Source: Alphaproteobacteria bacterium
GTDB taxonomy: Bacteria > Pseudomonadota > Alphaproteobacteria > RF32 > CAG-239
Direction: 5' to 3'
Length of the DNA: 40,007 nucleotides
Assembly (NCBI GenBank): GCA_015062345.1
Contig: SUUV01000001.1
Coordinates: 85,588 to 125,594, forward strand
A program made the position numbers and the translations under genes. This document shows positions 13,895 to 24,600 of the stretch, piece after piece (within the stretch, counting starts at the first letter, position 1; every line of letters begins with the position of its first letter). The notes beneath the pieces are model-generated. The model saw nothing but the letters and a program-made list of their open reading frames with translations. It had not been told where the DNA came from and did no database searches.

Positions 13895-14833
13895 TTATTT
13901 TACAACTTTTTTCTTTCTGAGTTTAAGTCTTGTAAGTTTATCGCTTACAACAGATGTATCTTTTCCGGTTTTGGCCAAACGGTCATACATTCTTTCAATT
14001 TCTTTTTCTAAATATGCGGTTTCGATTTCATCATCTAAAGTTTGTTTTTCTTGGACAGTTCCGTTTATCCTTACATTTTCGATTTGAGCAAAAATATCTT
14101 CAACAAAAACATTTTTTTGCTGTTTTAATTTATAAAAATACGGCAATTCATAAACAAGTTGTCTTGCATTTGCATATGCCTGTTTAGAGTTTTCACACTT
14201 ATTGTATCTTAATTTTAAGAGCCGGAATGCAATTTCAAGTTCTTCATTGTTATCAACCACAATAAACGGCACCGGATCGGCAAATCCGGTTTGGCTGATA
14301 GCTTTTAAAAACTCCAATAAGTGATGAAAAAAACCGTTCACATTATATATTATAAACGGCTTAATATCCAACAATCCGTCTTGCATGGCTACACAATCAT
14401 AAGCAAGTTCATCAAGTGTGCCCACACCTCCGGGGGCAAAAACCACAAAATCTGCCGCCAAAAGTTTTTGTTTTCTTTCTTCTAATGTTTTTGCCACAAT
14501 TACTTCGGTTTGTTTTATTAAATCATCATCGGAAGGATATAATTTATAATATTCTTCGGTGGTAATTCCCTGAATGGGAGATGTTTTATCCAAGCATTGT
14601 TTTTCGTTAAACTTATCTAAAACACCTCTGGCAACTGCTCCCATAATACCTTTATTTGAAAGTCCGAAATCGAGCTTAAAATCCATTTTAACAATTTTCC
14701 TGCCCAAATTGTAGGCTTCTTCAACATAAATTTCATCATTACCGGCTCTTGAACCGCCGGCAACAAAAACTCTTATACCGTCTTTTTTGTTTTGTTCAAT
14801 AAAAGTATTAAAATCAGGGCAAATTGTTCCCAT
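13895..14833 (-). CDS. LOG family protein (Rossmann-type nucleotide-binding)
   Basis: 312 residues, longer than the minimal LOG fold. The diagnostic PGGVGTLDE motif (PGGxGTxxE) is present, together with the N-terminal VAGGSRAGNDEIYVEEAYNL and LSNKGIMGAV blocks. Family members hydrolyse the N-glycosidic bond of nucleoside monophosphates, the reaction that gives the name 'lonely guy' in cytokinin activation; many were once mislabelled lysine decarboxylases. The charged C-terminal extension (about 250-312) is not part of the core. It is the last gene of a tight four-gene operon, 2 bp behind tgt. Confidence 0.85.
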   Translation of the reverse strand: MGTICPDFNTFIEQNKKDGIRVFVAGGSRAGNDEIYVEEAYNLGRKIVKMDFKLDFGLSNKGIMGAVARGVLDKFNEKQCLDKTSPIQGITTEEYYKLYPSDDDLIKQTEVIVAKTLEERKQKLLAADFVVFAPGGVGTLDELAYDCVAMQDGLLDIKPFIIYNVNGFFHHLLEFLKAISQTGFADPVPFIVVDNNEELEIAFRLLKLRYNKCENSKQAYANARQLVYELPYFYKLKQQKNVFVEDIFAQIENVRINGTVQEKQTLDDEIETAYLEKEIERMYDRLAKTGKDTSVVSDKLTRLKLRKKKVVK

Positions 14834-14835
14834 TT

Positions 14836-17105
<2,270 letters not shown>

Positions 17106-17106
17106 A

Positions 17107-17853
17107 TCACAATCCTTCCAAAAGTTTTTTTGCAATTTTTACAACATCTTCCGCACCTTCCGATGCAGGATATCTGTTAATAAGCAAAGACTTATTTAGC
17201 ACACAATCTCTAATTCTGGCATCTTTTCTTATAATTCCCAATAAACTCAAATTTGTATCAAGATAAATTTTGGCAGCTTTTGCCAAACCGGCATAAACCT
17301 GATTTCCCTCATTGTAAGAAATTGCTCTGTTGATAACAATTTTTATTTCAATATTTAAATTTATTTTTTTTAGTTTTTCAATTTTTTTATAGGCGGTTTC
17401 GGAAGATTTAGGGTCACTGTTTACAATCAGAATAGCGGTCTTACATAAATTAAAAAAACTGTTTATATTTTTTATATCATCATCAGAACAGTCTATTATT
17501 GTGTAATCATAAAATTTTGAAACATAAAATAAGTCTTGTGTTAAAACCTGAATTCTTCCAACAGGAGCCGAAGCCAAAATATTTTCGCTTAAAGTTGAGC
17601 CGATTATATCAAAACTGCCTTTATCATATTTATAAATCATATTATTTGCGGTTAAAGTGCCGTTTAACAAATTTTGATACGAATTTTTAAAATCCAAATC
17701 CAATTGATAAGCAATATTTTCCACACCGCAATCGGCATCAAAAAACAAAACTTTTTGTTTATACAAACCGAGTATATGGCAAATGTTTGCACAAAGCCAT
17801 GTTTTACCGATTCCTTTTGTTCCGGAACATATTGCAATCAGCTGATTTTTCAT
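17107..17853 (-). CDS. MinD/ParA-family ATPase
   Basis: 248 residues from ATG 17853 with GTGAGGA just upstream; an earlier in-frame TTG (17895) has no ribosome site. The deviant Walker A reads TKGIGKT (12-18) with both signature lysines, Walker A' is FFDADCG (38-43), and switch II is YTIIDCSDDD, in which the usual DxPxG is altered. The C-terminal half resembles the FlhG/MinD type. Such ATPases dimerise on ATP and act as spatial switches on membranes or nucleoid. The chromosomal ParA is a separate gene at 30877, so this is probably a positioning factor for another structure. It heads the operon with the membrane J-domain protein, tgt and the LOG gene. No amphipathic C-terminal membrane helix is obvious. 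Confidence 0.85.
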   Translation of the reverse strand: MKNQLIAICSGTKGIGKTWLCANICHILGLYKQKVLFFDADCGVENIAYQLDLDFKNSYQNLLNGTLTANNMIYKYDKGSFDIIGSTLSENILASAPVGRIQVLTQDLFYVSKFYDYTIIDCSDDDIKNINSFFNLCKTAILIVNSDPKSSETAYKKIEKLKKINLNIEIKIVINRAISYNEGNQVYAGLAKAAKIYLDTNLSLLGIIRKDARIRDCVLNKSLLINRYPASEGAEDVVKIAKKLLEGL

Positions 17854-17983
17854 ATTCCTCACATTTACCAAAAAAACTTTATGAAATATTGGCAAAAATT
17901 AAAGAAAATTTCAATCAGTTAAAATCTTTTTAACACAATTTGTTTATACTTTTTATAAGTGGTGTAAAAATTAAGAGGTTAAA

Positions 17984-18865
17984 ATGAAAAATTTTTTGAT
18001 TGTTATATTTTTAATCTGTTTTACGGTTGTTAATGTTTCGGCTCAGGTAACCGAACAAAAAACCAACCAATATTTAAAAATAAAATCAACCTCATACCCT
18101 GATTTTCCGCCTTTTTCATACTTACAACAAGAAGGTGTTATAGAATATCCGGTTTCAATATTTTTTGTTGCTTTTGAAGATGCTCTGTCAACCAACAATG
18201 TTCATACCGAATATAATTTTTTATCTTCATACAACGATAATGTAGAACAAACAAGAATTGGTAAAACTGATATTTTACTCGGTGTATATAACGAAACCCA
18301 AAACGGATTTAAAAATTTTGACCACATCGAATATATTTTTCCGGCAGTGTTGCATAATCCGGTAAATTTAATTATGCTTAACGGTAAACAAACCAAAATA
18401 AAAAATATTGATGATTTAAAAAATTTACGAGGTATATATGTTTCATCAGAGTATTTTAGTGATTATCTTTATGACAGGTTTAAATATTTAAACGCAAAAC
18501 CGGTTAACAGCGCCCTAAAAGCTTATGAACAATTGTTTTTGGATAAGGCTGATTATATTATCGGAAGTTATTATTATCATTATGTATCGGCTTTACAAAA
18601 CGGATTAAAAAATTATCTGTCTTTTTCCAAAAAACCTCTTTGGAATATGCCTATGTTTATAGGTATTTCAAAAAAATCAAAATATTTCAACAGATTAAAA
18701 ATATTATTATCCAAAAAAGTTGCCGAACCATCTTTTGCCGATAAAATAAAAGAAGAATTAAAAAAACAAGTTCATAAATTTGAACAACAAACCACAGGTG
18801 TCGTACCGCCTAGTTTTGTGTCAGATTCGGCACCTGAAGAACAAACTTTAGACAAGGATAATTAA
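17984..18865 (+). CDS. Periplasmic solute-binding-like protein
   Basis: 293 residues with a signal peptide (MKNFLIVIFLICFTVVNVSA, cleavage before Gln21). The rest resembles family 3 solute-binding domains: an N-terminal lobe with YPDFPPFSYLQ, a VFFVAFEDAL helix, a hinge near GKTDILLGVY, and a second lobe with IKNIDDLKNLRGIYVSSEYF and DYIIGSYYYHYV. The strong amino-acid-binding Arg/Asp pattern is not obvious, so the ligand is unknown and a non-transport role is possible. No permease or ATPase gene is adjacent. AAGAGG precedes the start. It is the first of three genes on the plus strand, divergent from the MinD-like operon across a 130-bp spacer. Confidence 0.8.
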   Translation: MKNFLIVIFLICFTVVNVSAQVTEQKTNQYLKIKSTSYPDFPPFSYLQQEGVIEYPVSIFFVAFEDALSTNNVHTEYNFLSSYNDNVEQTRIGKTDILLGVYNETQNGFKNFDHIEYIFPAVLHNPVNLIMLNGKQTKIKNIDDLKNLRGIYVSSEYFSDYLYDRFKYLNAKPVNSALKAYEQLFLDKADYIIGSYYYHYVSALQNGLKNYLSFSKKPLWNMPMFIGISKKSKYFNRLKILLSKKVAEPSFADKIKEELKKQVHKFEQQTTGVVPPSFVSDSAPEEQTLDKDN

Positions 18866-19531
18866 ATGGTACTTTTAATTCATCATAACATATCGCCACA
18901 TTCGAGAAAAATCCGCATTCTTATGGCGGAAAAAAAGATGTTGTTTGTGTTAAAAGAAGAACAACCGTGGAATTTATCAAACGACATAAAAAAAATAAAT
19001 CCAGCGGGTGAATTGCCGGTTTTCATTTTTGACGGCAATATCATTTCCGGAAATTATGCCATAACCGAATATTTGGAAGAAAATTATCCCGAGCCTCGTC
19101 TTTTATCCGGCGACAACAAACAACGAGCCGAAATCAGACGATTGTGCGATTGGTTTGATACAAAATTTTACAAAGAAGTTTATCAATACATTGTTTTTGA
19201 AAAAATATATAAGCGTTTTAAGGACGGTTTATCTCCCGATTCAAAAATTCTAAAAGCCGGACTTAATAACTTGAAATATCATCTTGAATATATAGATTGG
19301 TTAACCGAACGCAACAACAATCTGGCCGGAAATAAATTTACCTTGGCTGATATAACCGCAGCGGCTCATTTGTCGGTCATTGACTATTTGGGAGATATAG
19401 ATTGGGATAATTATAAATATGCCAAAACTTGGTATGCAAAAGTAAAATCAAGACCGAGTTTTCAACAAATATTAAAAGACACCTTAAAAGGTGTTCCACC
19501 GTCAAAACATTATAGTAATTTGGATTTTTGA
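18866..19531 (+). CDS. Glutathione S-transferase family protein
   Basis: 221 residues. The N-terminal thioredoxin-like domain (1-80) has SPHSRKIRILMAEKK in the position of the GST active-site helix, the cis-proline in GELPVF, and an ESR-like GNYAITEYLEE. The C-terminal all-helical domain follows, with the N-capping motif NKFTLADITAAAHL. Ser at position 11 or 14 could activate a thiol. GSTs conjugate or reduce electrophiles, but the layout also fits SspA-type regulators. It begins directly after the stop of the solute-binding gene, with zero spacing. Confidence 0.88.
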   Translation: MVLLIHHNISPHSRKIRILMAEKKMLFVLKEEQPWNLSNDIKKINPAGELPVFIFDGNIISGNYAITEYLEENYPEPRLLSGDNKQRAEIRRLCDWFDTKFYKEVYQYIVFEKIYKRFKDGLSPDSKILKAGLNNLKYHLEYIDWLTERNNNLAGNKFTLADITAAAHLSVIDYLGDIDWDNYKYAKTWYAKVKSRPSFQQILKDTLKGVPPSKHYSNLDF

Positions 19532-19532
19532 T

Positions 19533-19997
19533 ATGAAAAAAATATTCTTAATCAGCACATTTTTATTTAGCTTGGCATCTTGTACATATTTATCCGAAGG
19601 TAAAGGGCAAGTTATTTATCACTGGGAAAGAACCAACACCGGTGCACAAAAATTTTCTCGTGACCATTCGGAATGTATGCGCATAGCTGAAGATTTTAAG
19701 TTTTTACCCAATATAAAAAACTGGTTATACTCGGAAGAAGCCAGATACGATATCAGAGCCGATTGGCATGCCGAAAAAGGAATTTGGGCAAGCTATATTC
19801 CTTATGAGGGAGCTCAACCGATTTTGGTAAATTCCATACGAGATGATGCCGGTTCAAGCCCGAGAAAATATCGCAATTGTATGGAAAAAAGAGGTTATAA
19901 TCAAAGAACTCATAATCTGCCGGAAGTGACAAATATATTTGTTTACAAACCGCAAGATTTTAACCAAGATACACCTTTTGAAAAATATTACCGCTAG
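19533..19997 (+). CDS. Hypothetical lipoprotein
   Basis: 154 residues from ATG 19533, 1 bp after the GST stop; an in-frame ATG at 19491 lies inside the GST gene. Lipobox L14-A-S-C17 after MKKIFLISTFLFS makes it a lipoprotein anchored at Cys17. The mature part has two further cysteines (ECMRIAED, RNCMEKRGY) and the pattern typical of small envelope proteins with a Cys pair (HSECMRIAED ... YRNCMEKRGY). Function is unknown. A strong terminator follows. Confidence 0.85.
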   Translation: MKKIFLISTFLFSLASCTYLSEGKGQVIYHWERTNTGAQKFSRDHSECMRIAEDFKFLPNIKNWLYSEEARYDIRADWHAEKGIWASYIPYEGAQPILVNSIRDDAGSSPRKYRNCMEKRGYNQRTHNLPEVTNIFVYKPQDFNQDTPFEKYYR

Positions 19998-20000
19998 AAA

Positions 20001-20031
20001 AAAACACTGACATAATGTCAGTGTTTTTTTT
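20001..20031 (+). terminator. Terminator of the 17984-19997 operon
   Basis: Stem AACACTGACAT/ATGTCAGTGTT with a minimal loop, followed by T9. The A-run on the other side makes it nearly symmetric, so it may also serve the convergent pilin gene. Confidence 0.92.
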
Positions 20032-20064
20032 GGGTAATTTATTAAATATGATTATGCAGTTAGT

Positions 20065-20700
20065 TTAGTAATATTTCCAAAGTACTGAAGGACTTTGAGC
20101 TGCACAAGCCGTTACAGCCTCTGAAACAGGCATGGGAATTTTAACATTTTCACCACCGGGTTGAGCAATTACTCCGGTATCTTTACCGGCTGTTGTTCCT
20201 TCTCCACCTACAACCGCATCATCTAAATCATCAATAACGCCCGCACCTATAGCAATCAAACCGGAAGACTGACCTGAGCCCCAATCACCGGTTGCAAGAG
20301 TTACACAGGCTTCTTGAGAAAGACTTTTGTAAACAATTGTAAAGGCACCAGATGTTTCACTATCACTAAGAGGTGATGCTTTAATGGTAACATCGCCACC
20401 AAAAGCATTTTTAATAGGTGTATCACCTTCTTTTACCTCTCCGCTCTTTATCATATCATCAGGAACAACACCAAAATTTATAGCTTGCGCTTCATCTAAT
20501 CCTTCATAGTTTCCTTGAGCTGCAAACATTGTACGCAAATTTGCAACAAGTACGGAAACCTGGTCGGTTGTTTTATTGATTTTAAATTTGTTCATGGCTT
20601 TTGAATAACCGGCAATACCGCCAACCGATAAAACACCGATAATAGCAAGTACGCCCAGCATCTCTACCATTGAACGACCATTTTGATTTGTATATTTCAT
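20065..20700 (-). CDS. Type IV pilin-like (class III signal) protein
   Basis: 211 residues. The N-terminus NGRSMVEMLGVLAIIGVLSV is a prepilin signal: a short polar leader ending in Gly8, then a hydrophobic helix with Glu at mature position 5. The residue at +1 is Arg rather than the usual Phe or Met. The long C-terminal globular part has a Cys near ACVTLATGDWGS and another close to the end (VTACAAQ), as in the disulfide D-region of type IVb/PilS-like pilins. It would be cleaved and N-methylated by a prepilin peptidase and assembled into a pilus or pseudopilus. No assembly genes are nearby. AAGGAAG precedes the ATG. Upstream is a long structured leader with a terminator, suggesting regulated expression. 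Confidence 0.88.
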   Translation of the reverse strand: MKYTNQNGRSMVEMLGVLAIIGVLSVGGIAGYSKAMNKFKINKTTDQVSVLVANLRTMFAAQGNYEGLDEAQAINFGVVPDDMIKSGEVKEGDTPIKNAFGGDVTIKASPLSDSETSGAFTIVYKSLSQEACVTLATGDWGSGQSSGLIAIGAGVIDDLDDAVVGGEGTTAGKDTGVIAQPGGENVKIPMPVSEAVTACAAQSPSVLWKYY

Positions 20701-20736
20701 AATTATCTTCCTTTTTTTTAATTAAGTTACTTAAAT

Positions 20737-20764
20737 AAAAAAATCGCTCTTAACAATAAAAGCG
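20737..20764 (-). terminator. Terminator within the leader of the pilin gene
   Basis: On the minus strand CGCUUUUA pairs with UAAGAGCG (one G-U pair) around a 4-nt loop, followed by U7 (20737-20743). It ends 36 nt before the pilin start codon, so read-through would be needed for pilin expression from the upstream promoter. Confidence 0.82.
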
Positions 20765-20945
20765 ACTGGAAGCTAACAACTATAACAAAGAATAGTGCGG
20801 TATATTGACCGCAAGGCTTATTTTACCGCCTTCCAGTCATTTTTAAAATAACCGGTCAGCGTATAAAATTTAATGTCCTTATACTAAAAGACACTTTGTT
20901 CCGGAATTGTTAGATTCCAAACAGTCAACTCAACTGTTCGGTTAT
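20745..20945 (-). promoter_or_regulatory. Structured leader RNA, candidate riboswitch or attenuator
   Basis: The 361-bp gap before the pilin gene folds into two multi-helix domains on the minus strand. The proximal domain has a 9-bp closing stem GACTGGAAG/CTTCCAGTC (20764-20772/20830-20838) enclosing a 6-bp hairpin (20796-20801/20808-20813) and a 4-bp hairpin (20780-20783/20792-20795). The distal domain has hairpins at 20874-20893, 20903-20918 and 20920-20938, closed by ATAACCG/CGGTTAT (20848-20854/20939-20945), although the predicted start may clip that stem. ACCGC can pair with either of two GCGGT copies, which offers a switch. The closing stem shares one base with the terminator. No riboswitch class that I know matches. 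It could also be an independent small RNA. Confidence 0.6.
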
Positions 20946-20946
20946 A

Positions 20947-20975
20947 TTTGTATTTTATTTTTTATTTAGTGTCAA
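20947..20975 (-). promoter_or_regulatory. Promoter of the pilin leader
   Basis: TTGACA (20970-20975) and TACAAA (20947-20952) on the minus strand with a 17-bp spacer. The predicted start is near 20940. Confidence 0.65.
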
Positions 20976-21017
20976 GATATATTTAGAATTTGCATTGCTG
21001 ATAAAACCATAAGTTAC

Positions 21018-21048
21018 AAAAAAACCACCCTTGCGGGTGGTTTTTTTT
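21018..21048 (-). terminator. Terminator of rho
   Basis: Stem ACCACCC/GGGTGGT with a TTGC loop flanked by A7 and T8, 14 bp past the rho stop. Usable in both directions. Confidence 0.9.
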
Positions 21049-21061
21049 ACATTTCAAAATT

Positions 21062-22315
21062 TTAAGAGTTCATATTGTTGAAAAAGTCTTGATTATCTTT
21101 TGACATTCTTAACTTATCAAGCAAAAACTCCATACCGTCGGTCATACCCATTTGCATCAACACACGGCGCAACACCCACATCTTGGAAAGTGTGGCTTTA
21201 TCAACCAAAAGTTCTTCTTTACGAGTACCTGAACGAGTGATATCAATAGTCGGGAATAAGCGTTTATCGGTAAGCTTTCTGTCAAGTATAATTTCAGAGT
21301 TACCTGTTCCTTTAAATTCTTCAAAGATAACCTCATCCATACGAGAGCCGGTATCAATAAGAGCTGTGGCAATAATGGTGAGTGAGCCGCCTTCTTCCAC
21401 ATTTCTGGCCGCACCTAAAAGTCTTTTAGGTCTTTGCAAAGCATTGGCATCAACACCACCGGTTAAAACTTTTCCCGAGGAGGGAACAACCGCATTGTAT
21501 GCTCTGCCTAAACGAGTGATTGAATCAAGCAAAATTACCACATCTTTTTTGTTTTCAACCAAGCGCTTTGCTTTTTCGATTACCAATTCTGCAACCTGAA
21601 CATGACGAGTTGCCGGCTCATCAAAGGTTGAAGATATAACCTCACCTTTAACCGAACGAGTCATATCGGTAACTTCTTCGGGGCGCTCATCAATTAATAA
21701 CACCATTAAATATACTTCGGGGTGATTTTCGGCAATTGCATGCGCAATGTTTTGAAGCATTACTGTTTTACCAGTTCTTGGCGGAGCCACAATCAGGCCT
21801 CTTTGACCTTTTCCTTGCGGAGAAATTAAATCAATCACACGGGTGGTATAATCTTTTTCACCGCAAATAATGTCAAAATTGAGTTTTTCATTCGGATACA
21901 AAGGAGTTAAGTTATCAAAATTTACTCTCAATTTAGATTTTTCAGGGTCATCATAATTGATGGTGTTTATTTTGGTTAAAGCAAAATAGCGCTCATTGTC
22001 TTTCGGAGCCCTGATTTCACCCTCAACCGTATCACCTGTTCTGAGACCGTATCTTTTAACCTGTGCCGGCGACACATATATATCATCAGGACTTGCCAAG
22101 TAGTTAGATTTTGAAGACCTTAAAAAACCAAACCCGTCTTGCAAGACCTCAATTACGCCATCGCCGTAAATGATATTATCTTCCGAGGCAATTTTTTTCA
22201 TAATGGCAAAAACCAAATCTTGAACACGCATAGATGATGCGTCTTCAACTCCCAAATCTTCCGCCCAGTTCAATAACTCTTTCGGAGATTTATCTTTTAA
22301 TTCTCTTAAATGCAT
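21062..22315 (-). CDS. rho: Transcription termination factor Rho
   Basis: 417 residues, close to the 419 of E. coli. Hexameric RNA-dependent ATPase that ends untranslated transcripts. The N-terminal helical and cold-shock-like RNA-binding domain covers about 1-120 ([12 protein letters not shown], then [20 protein letters not shown]). Walker A is APPRTGKT, Walker B is [10 protein letters not shown], the Q-loop/R-loop region is [20 protein letters not shown], and the arginine-finger segment [11 protein letters not shown] is intact. A short palindrome AATCAC/GTGATT (22350-22365) lies in its leader and might bear on autoregulation. Rho near the origin is usual in alphaproteobacteria. Confidence 0.97.
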   Translation of the reverse strand: MHLRELKDKSPKELLNWAEDLGVEDASSMRVQDLVFAIMKKIASEDNIIYGDGVIEVLQDGFGFLRSSKSNYLASPDDIYVSPAQVKRYGLRTGDTVEGEIRAPKDNERYFALTKINTINYDDPEKSKLRVNFDNLTPLYPNEKLNFDIICGEKDYTTRVIDLISPQGKGQRGLIVAPPRTGKTVMLQNIAHAIAENHPEVYLMVLLIDERPEEVTDMTRSVKGEVISSTFDEPATRHVQVAELVIEKAKRLVENKKDVVILLDSITRLGRAYNAVVPSSGKVLTGGVDANALQRPKRLLGAARNVEEGGSLTIIATALIDTGSRMDEVIFEEFKGTGNSEIILDRKLTDKRLFPTIDITRSGTRKEELLVDKATLSKMWVLRRVLMQMGMTDGMEFLLDKLRMSKDNQDFFNNMNS

Positions 22316-22490
22316 GTAAACCTATTTATTTTGATTGATTAAAAACGAGAATCACGACCGTGATTGATTTTGTATATATACAAAACTTCCCCGATTGTCA
22401 AACAAAAAAATATTTATATTTAACATAGGTTTTAGTTAAAAAAACGGTATGATTGTTTGTTGAGCGATAATAAAGATTTTTCCTATATCA

Positions 22491-22530
22491 AAAAAAAAGA
22501 ACATTCTAGACACAGAATGTTCTTTTTTTT
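22491..22530 (-). terminator. Terminator of the Cys-rich gene at 22542
   Basis: Stem AGAACATTCT/AGAATGTTCT with a 6-nt loop between A8 and T8. The remaining spacer 22316-22490 is AT-rich with no gene. Confidence 0.92.
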
Positions 22531-22541
22531 ATATAAAATTA

Positions 22542-23501
22542 TCACCATTTACAATATTCAATATCTGATCTTTCATAGTAGCAATATGTATATGTTATGC
22601 ATCTATCAAATTCATTCATACACTCACCTTCTGCAGATTCGCATTCAGAAAAATACATAGCATAATCACATTCGTATCGCTCATTATATTCTTGTTTACA
22701 ATCGTTATAATTTTCTTCACACATATATGATGTTGTCCAGCAAGCACCATCTTTTTTCTCATAACCATAGTTACAAGTAATATCAGTATAGAAATATTCC
22801 TTTGTAGATTCTACACAATAACCATTATATCCTTTTTTATAACCATAGCAACTGCTACCACTTCCTTTTCCGACTACACCACCGTAACCATATATTGTAT
22901 CTCCAAAATGATATTGATCACCACAAACGCTATTGCTACAACTGCTATTTTTCATACAATGCGTATCATCACAACCTGTAAGTTTATACTTTGTTGTTCC
23001 ATACGATGTACAAGTATCACATATACCGTAACTCGGACAAGATGTTAATTCATAATTACATACAGCAGCACAAAGTGTTAAATCTTCATCTTCCGGACAA
23101 TGAACAACCTCACTGCACCATTCATACTTATCATCATAAGTAAACCCTATATCCTCGCAATAATCATAAGGACTTTCTACACATGCGGTATATCTGTTAT
23201 CTGTAGGACATTCTATTTCGTTTGAACACCAACCATCTTTAGAACTTCGTGTATAGCCTAATTCTTCACAATCAATTTCCTGACCGCCGGCAACACATTT
23301 TTTGTAAGCTGTATTAAAAGGACAATAAAGATAGTTTGTACAACCTGAAACATCTGTTTTAGAATAACCTAAAGTTTCACAATCACCGGCGGTATTTTCG
23401 TTTTCAACACAACTTGCACTGCCGGCATAATCTTTAATACAAGTTGTAGCATTTGCTTGCACTGAATACAACAAAGCAAACATTAAAAATGTTTTTATCA
23501 T
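22542..23501 (-). CDS. Secreted Cys-rich repeat protein
   Basis: 319 residues with a signal peptide (MIKTFLMFALLYSVQANA, cleavage near Thr19) and AAGGAG before the ATG. The N-terminal 125 mature residues are three imperfect repeats of about 37 residues with the core C-x2-LGY/IGF ... C ... CP ... C, at about 40-75, 77-112 and 115-147. After these come further Cys-rich stretches, a Gly-rich loop (YGYGGVVGKGSGSSCYGY) and a CxxxYxxC-type tail with many Tyr and Glu. No membrane anchor or catalytic motif is visible. I infer an exported disulfide-rich protein in the style of the larger one at 7270, but cannot assign a family. It sits between rho and the candidate origin, transcribed away from the origin. 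Confidence 0.82.
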   Translation of the reverse strand: MIKTFLMFALLYSVQANATTCIKDYAGSASCVENENTAGDCETLGYSKTDVSGCTNYLYCPFNTAYKKCVAGGQEIDCEELGYTRSSKDGWCSNEIECPTDNRYTACVESPYDYCEDIGFTYDDKYEWCSEVVHCPEDEDLTLCAAVCNYELTSCPSYGICDTCTSYGTTKYKLTGCDDTHCMKNSSCSNSVCGDQYHFGDTIYGYGGVVGKGSGSSCYGYKKGYNGYCVESTKEYFYTDITCNYGYEKKDGACWTTSYMCEENYNDCKQEYNERYECDYAMYFSECESAEGECMNEFDRCITYTYCYYERSDIEYCKW

Positions 23502-24023
23502 AGCAACTACTCCTTCATAATAAGGTTTATAGTTTAATTGTAACTTTGTTTTGCCTTTTTTTCAAGTTAAAAGTATGTTATCATAAAAAAATATTATCTC
23601 TTTGCCTTGAATAAAATTTTTGATATATTATTTAATGTTTGAAACTTATACACAACCCATCCGCCCATCATTTAAATTTTAAAAAATAATAGTTGTTAGT
23701 AGTATATCCTTGTTAAATCTGTGGATTAAATTTTATCAACAGATTTATCCCAAAAATTAACCCTCTGTTAATAAGTTTCTTAATAAATCGTTAAAATTTT
23801 TATATTTCAAAAACTTAAGTTTTGTTAACCTCTTGTTAATAACTTTTTATATCCGCAAAATTCACAATTGTTGATAAAAGTTATCAAGATGTTAATAAGT
23901 GCTTTGAAATGTTTTTAATTGCTTTAACAAAATTGTATATTGTGTTTAAGTTACAAAACTTATACACAGGCAAGTTGTAAGCTTGTGTATAAACTATATA
24001 ACATATTGAATGAAGGTGATTTT
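23502..24023. other. Candidate chromosomal replication origin (oriC)
   Basis: 522 bp without a gene, very A+T-rich, between divergent genes. It holds three exact DnaA boxes TTATACACA (23646-23654 plus; 23960-23968 plus; 23984-23992 minus), the last two forming an inverted pair. One-mismatch boxes are at 23720-23728, 23733-23741 and 23869-23877. Three copies of TTAA-N7-TTAA, the CtrA binding pattern, lie at 23757-23771, 23780-23794 and 23825-23839. CtrA sites overlapping the origin are known from Caulobacter. The coaE-dnaQ, rho, mnmE-mnmG-rsmG and parAB surroundings and two parS sites 5-6 kb away agree with an alphaproteobacterial origin. Function is inferred, not proven. Confidence 0.8.
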
Positions 24024-24599
24024 ATGAAACTTATCGGTATAACGGGCTCAATCGGTTGCGGCAAAACTACCATTGCGAACATAATTCGTGATGCCGGTTT
24101 TGTGGTTTTTGATGCTGATAAGTGGTGCCGATATCTCTATTATAAAAAAGATTTTCTTGAGATTATAAAAAAACACTTTCCGAACACTTTTGAAAACGGG
24201 GTTTTCAACAAGAGGGTTTTAAGAAATTTTGTGTTTAATAATCCTAAAGAGCTTAAAAAACTTGAAAGTCTGATTCATCCGTTTTTAAAACAAAAATTAC
24301 TTAACAACATTCGAAAATATGCCAAGACTGATGCTGTCTTGTTTGTTGAAGTTGCACTGTTGTTTGAAATGGGGTGGAATAAATATTGCTCTTATGTAAT
24401 TACTGCCGATGTAGATTATGAAATTCAAAAACAAAGGGTAATGAAAAGAGATAATATTTCTGAGGCTGATTTTGAAAAAATTGTAAATGTGCAAATTGAT
24501 AACAATCATAAAAAAGTTTTATCCGATTATATAATTGATACCGACAAGTCTTTGGGTTTGTTAAAGGTTGAGTTGCTAAATTTAATTGAGGGGCTGTAA
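24024..24599 (+). CDS. coaE: Dephospho-CoA kinase
   Basis: 191 residues from ATG 24024 with AAGGTG upstream; a longer in-frame start at 23940 would run through the DnaA boxes and lacks a ribosome site. Catalyses the last step of CoA synthesis, phosphorylating the ribose 3' hydroxyl of dephospho-CoA. P-loop GITGSIGCGKTTIA (4-17), DADKWCRYLY as substrate region, HPFL, VALLFEMGW, and the lid segment RVMKRDN are all visible. The stop is 1 bp from dnaQ. First gene to the right of the candidate origin, transcribed away from it. Confidence 0.95.
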   Translation: MKLIGITGSIGCGKTTIANIIRDAGFVVFDADKWCRYLYYKKDFLEIIKKHFPNTFENGVFNKRVLRNFVFNNPKELKKLESLIHPFLKQKLLNNIRKYAKTDAVLFVEVALLFEMGWNKYCSYVITADVDYEIQKQRVMKRDNISEADFEKIVNVQIDNNHKKVLSDYIIDTDKSLGLLKVELLNLIEGL

Positions 24600-24600
24600 G

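Noticed and set aside
20745..20945. c-di-GMP, cobalamin or SAM riboswitch, or 6S/SRP RNA
   Set aside because: None of the conserved cores of these RNAs that I know can be found, so the leader is left unclassified.
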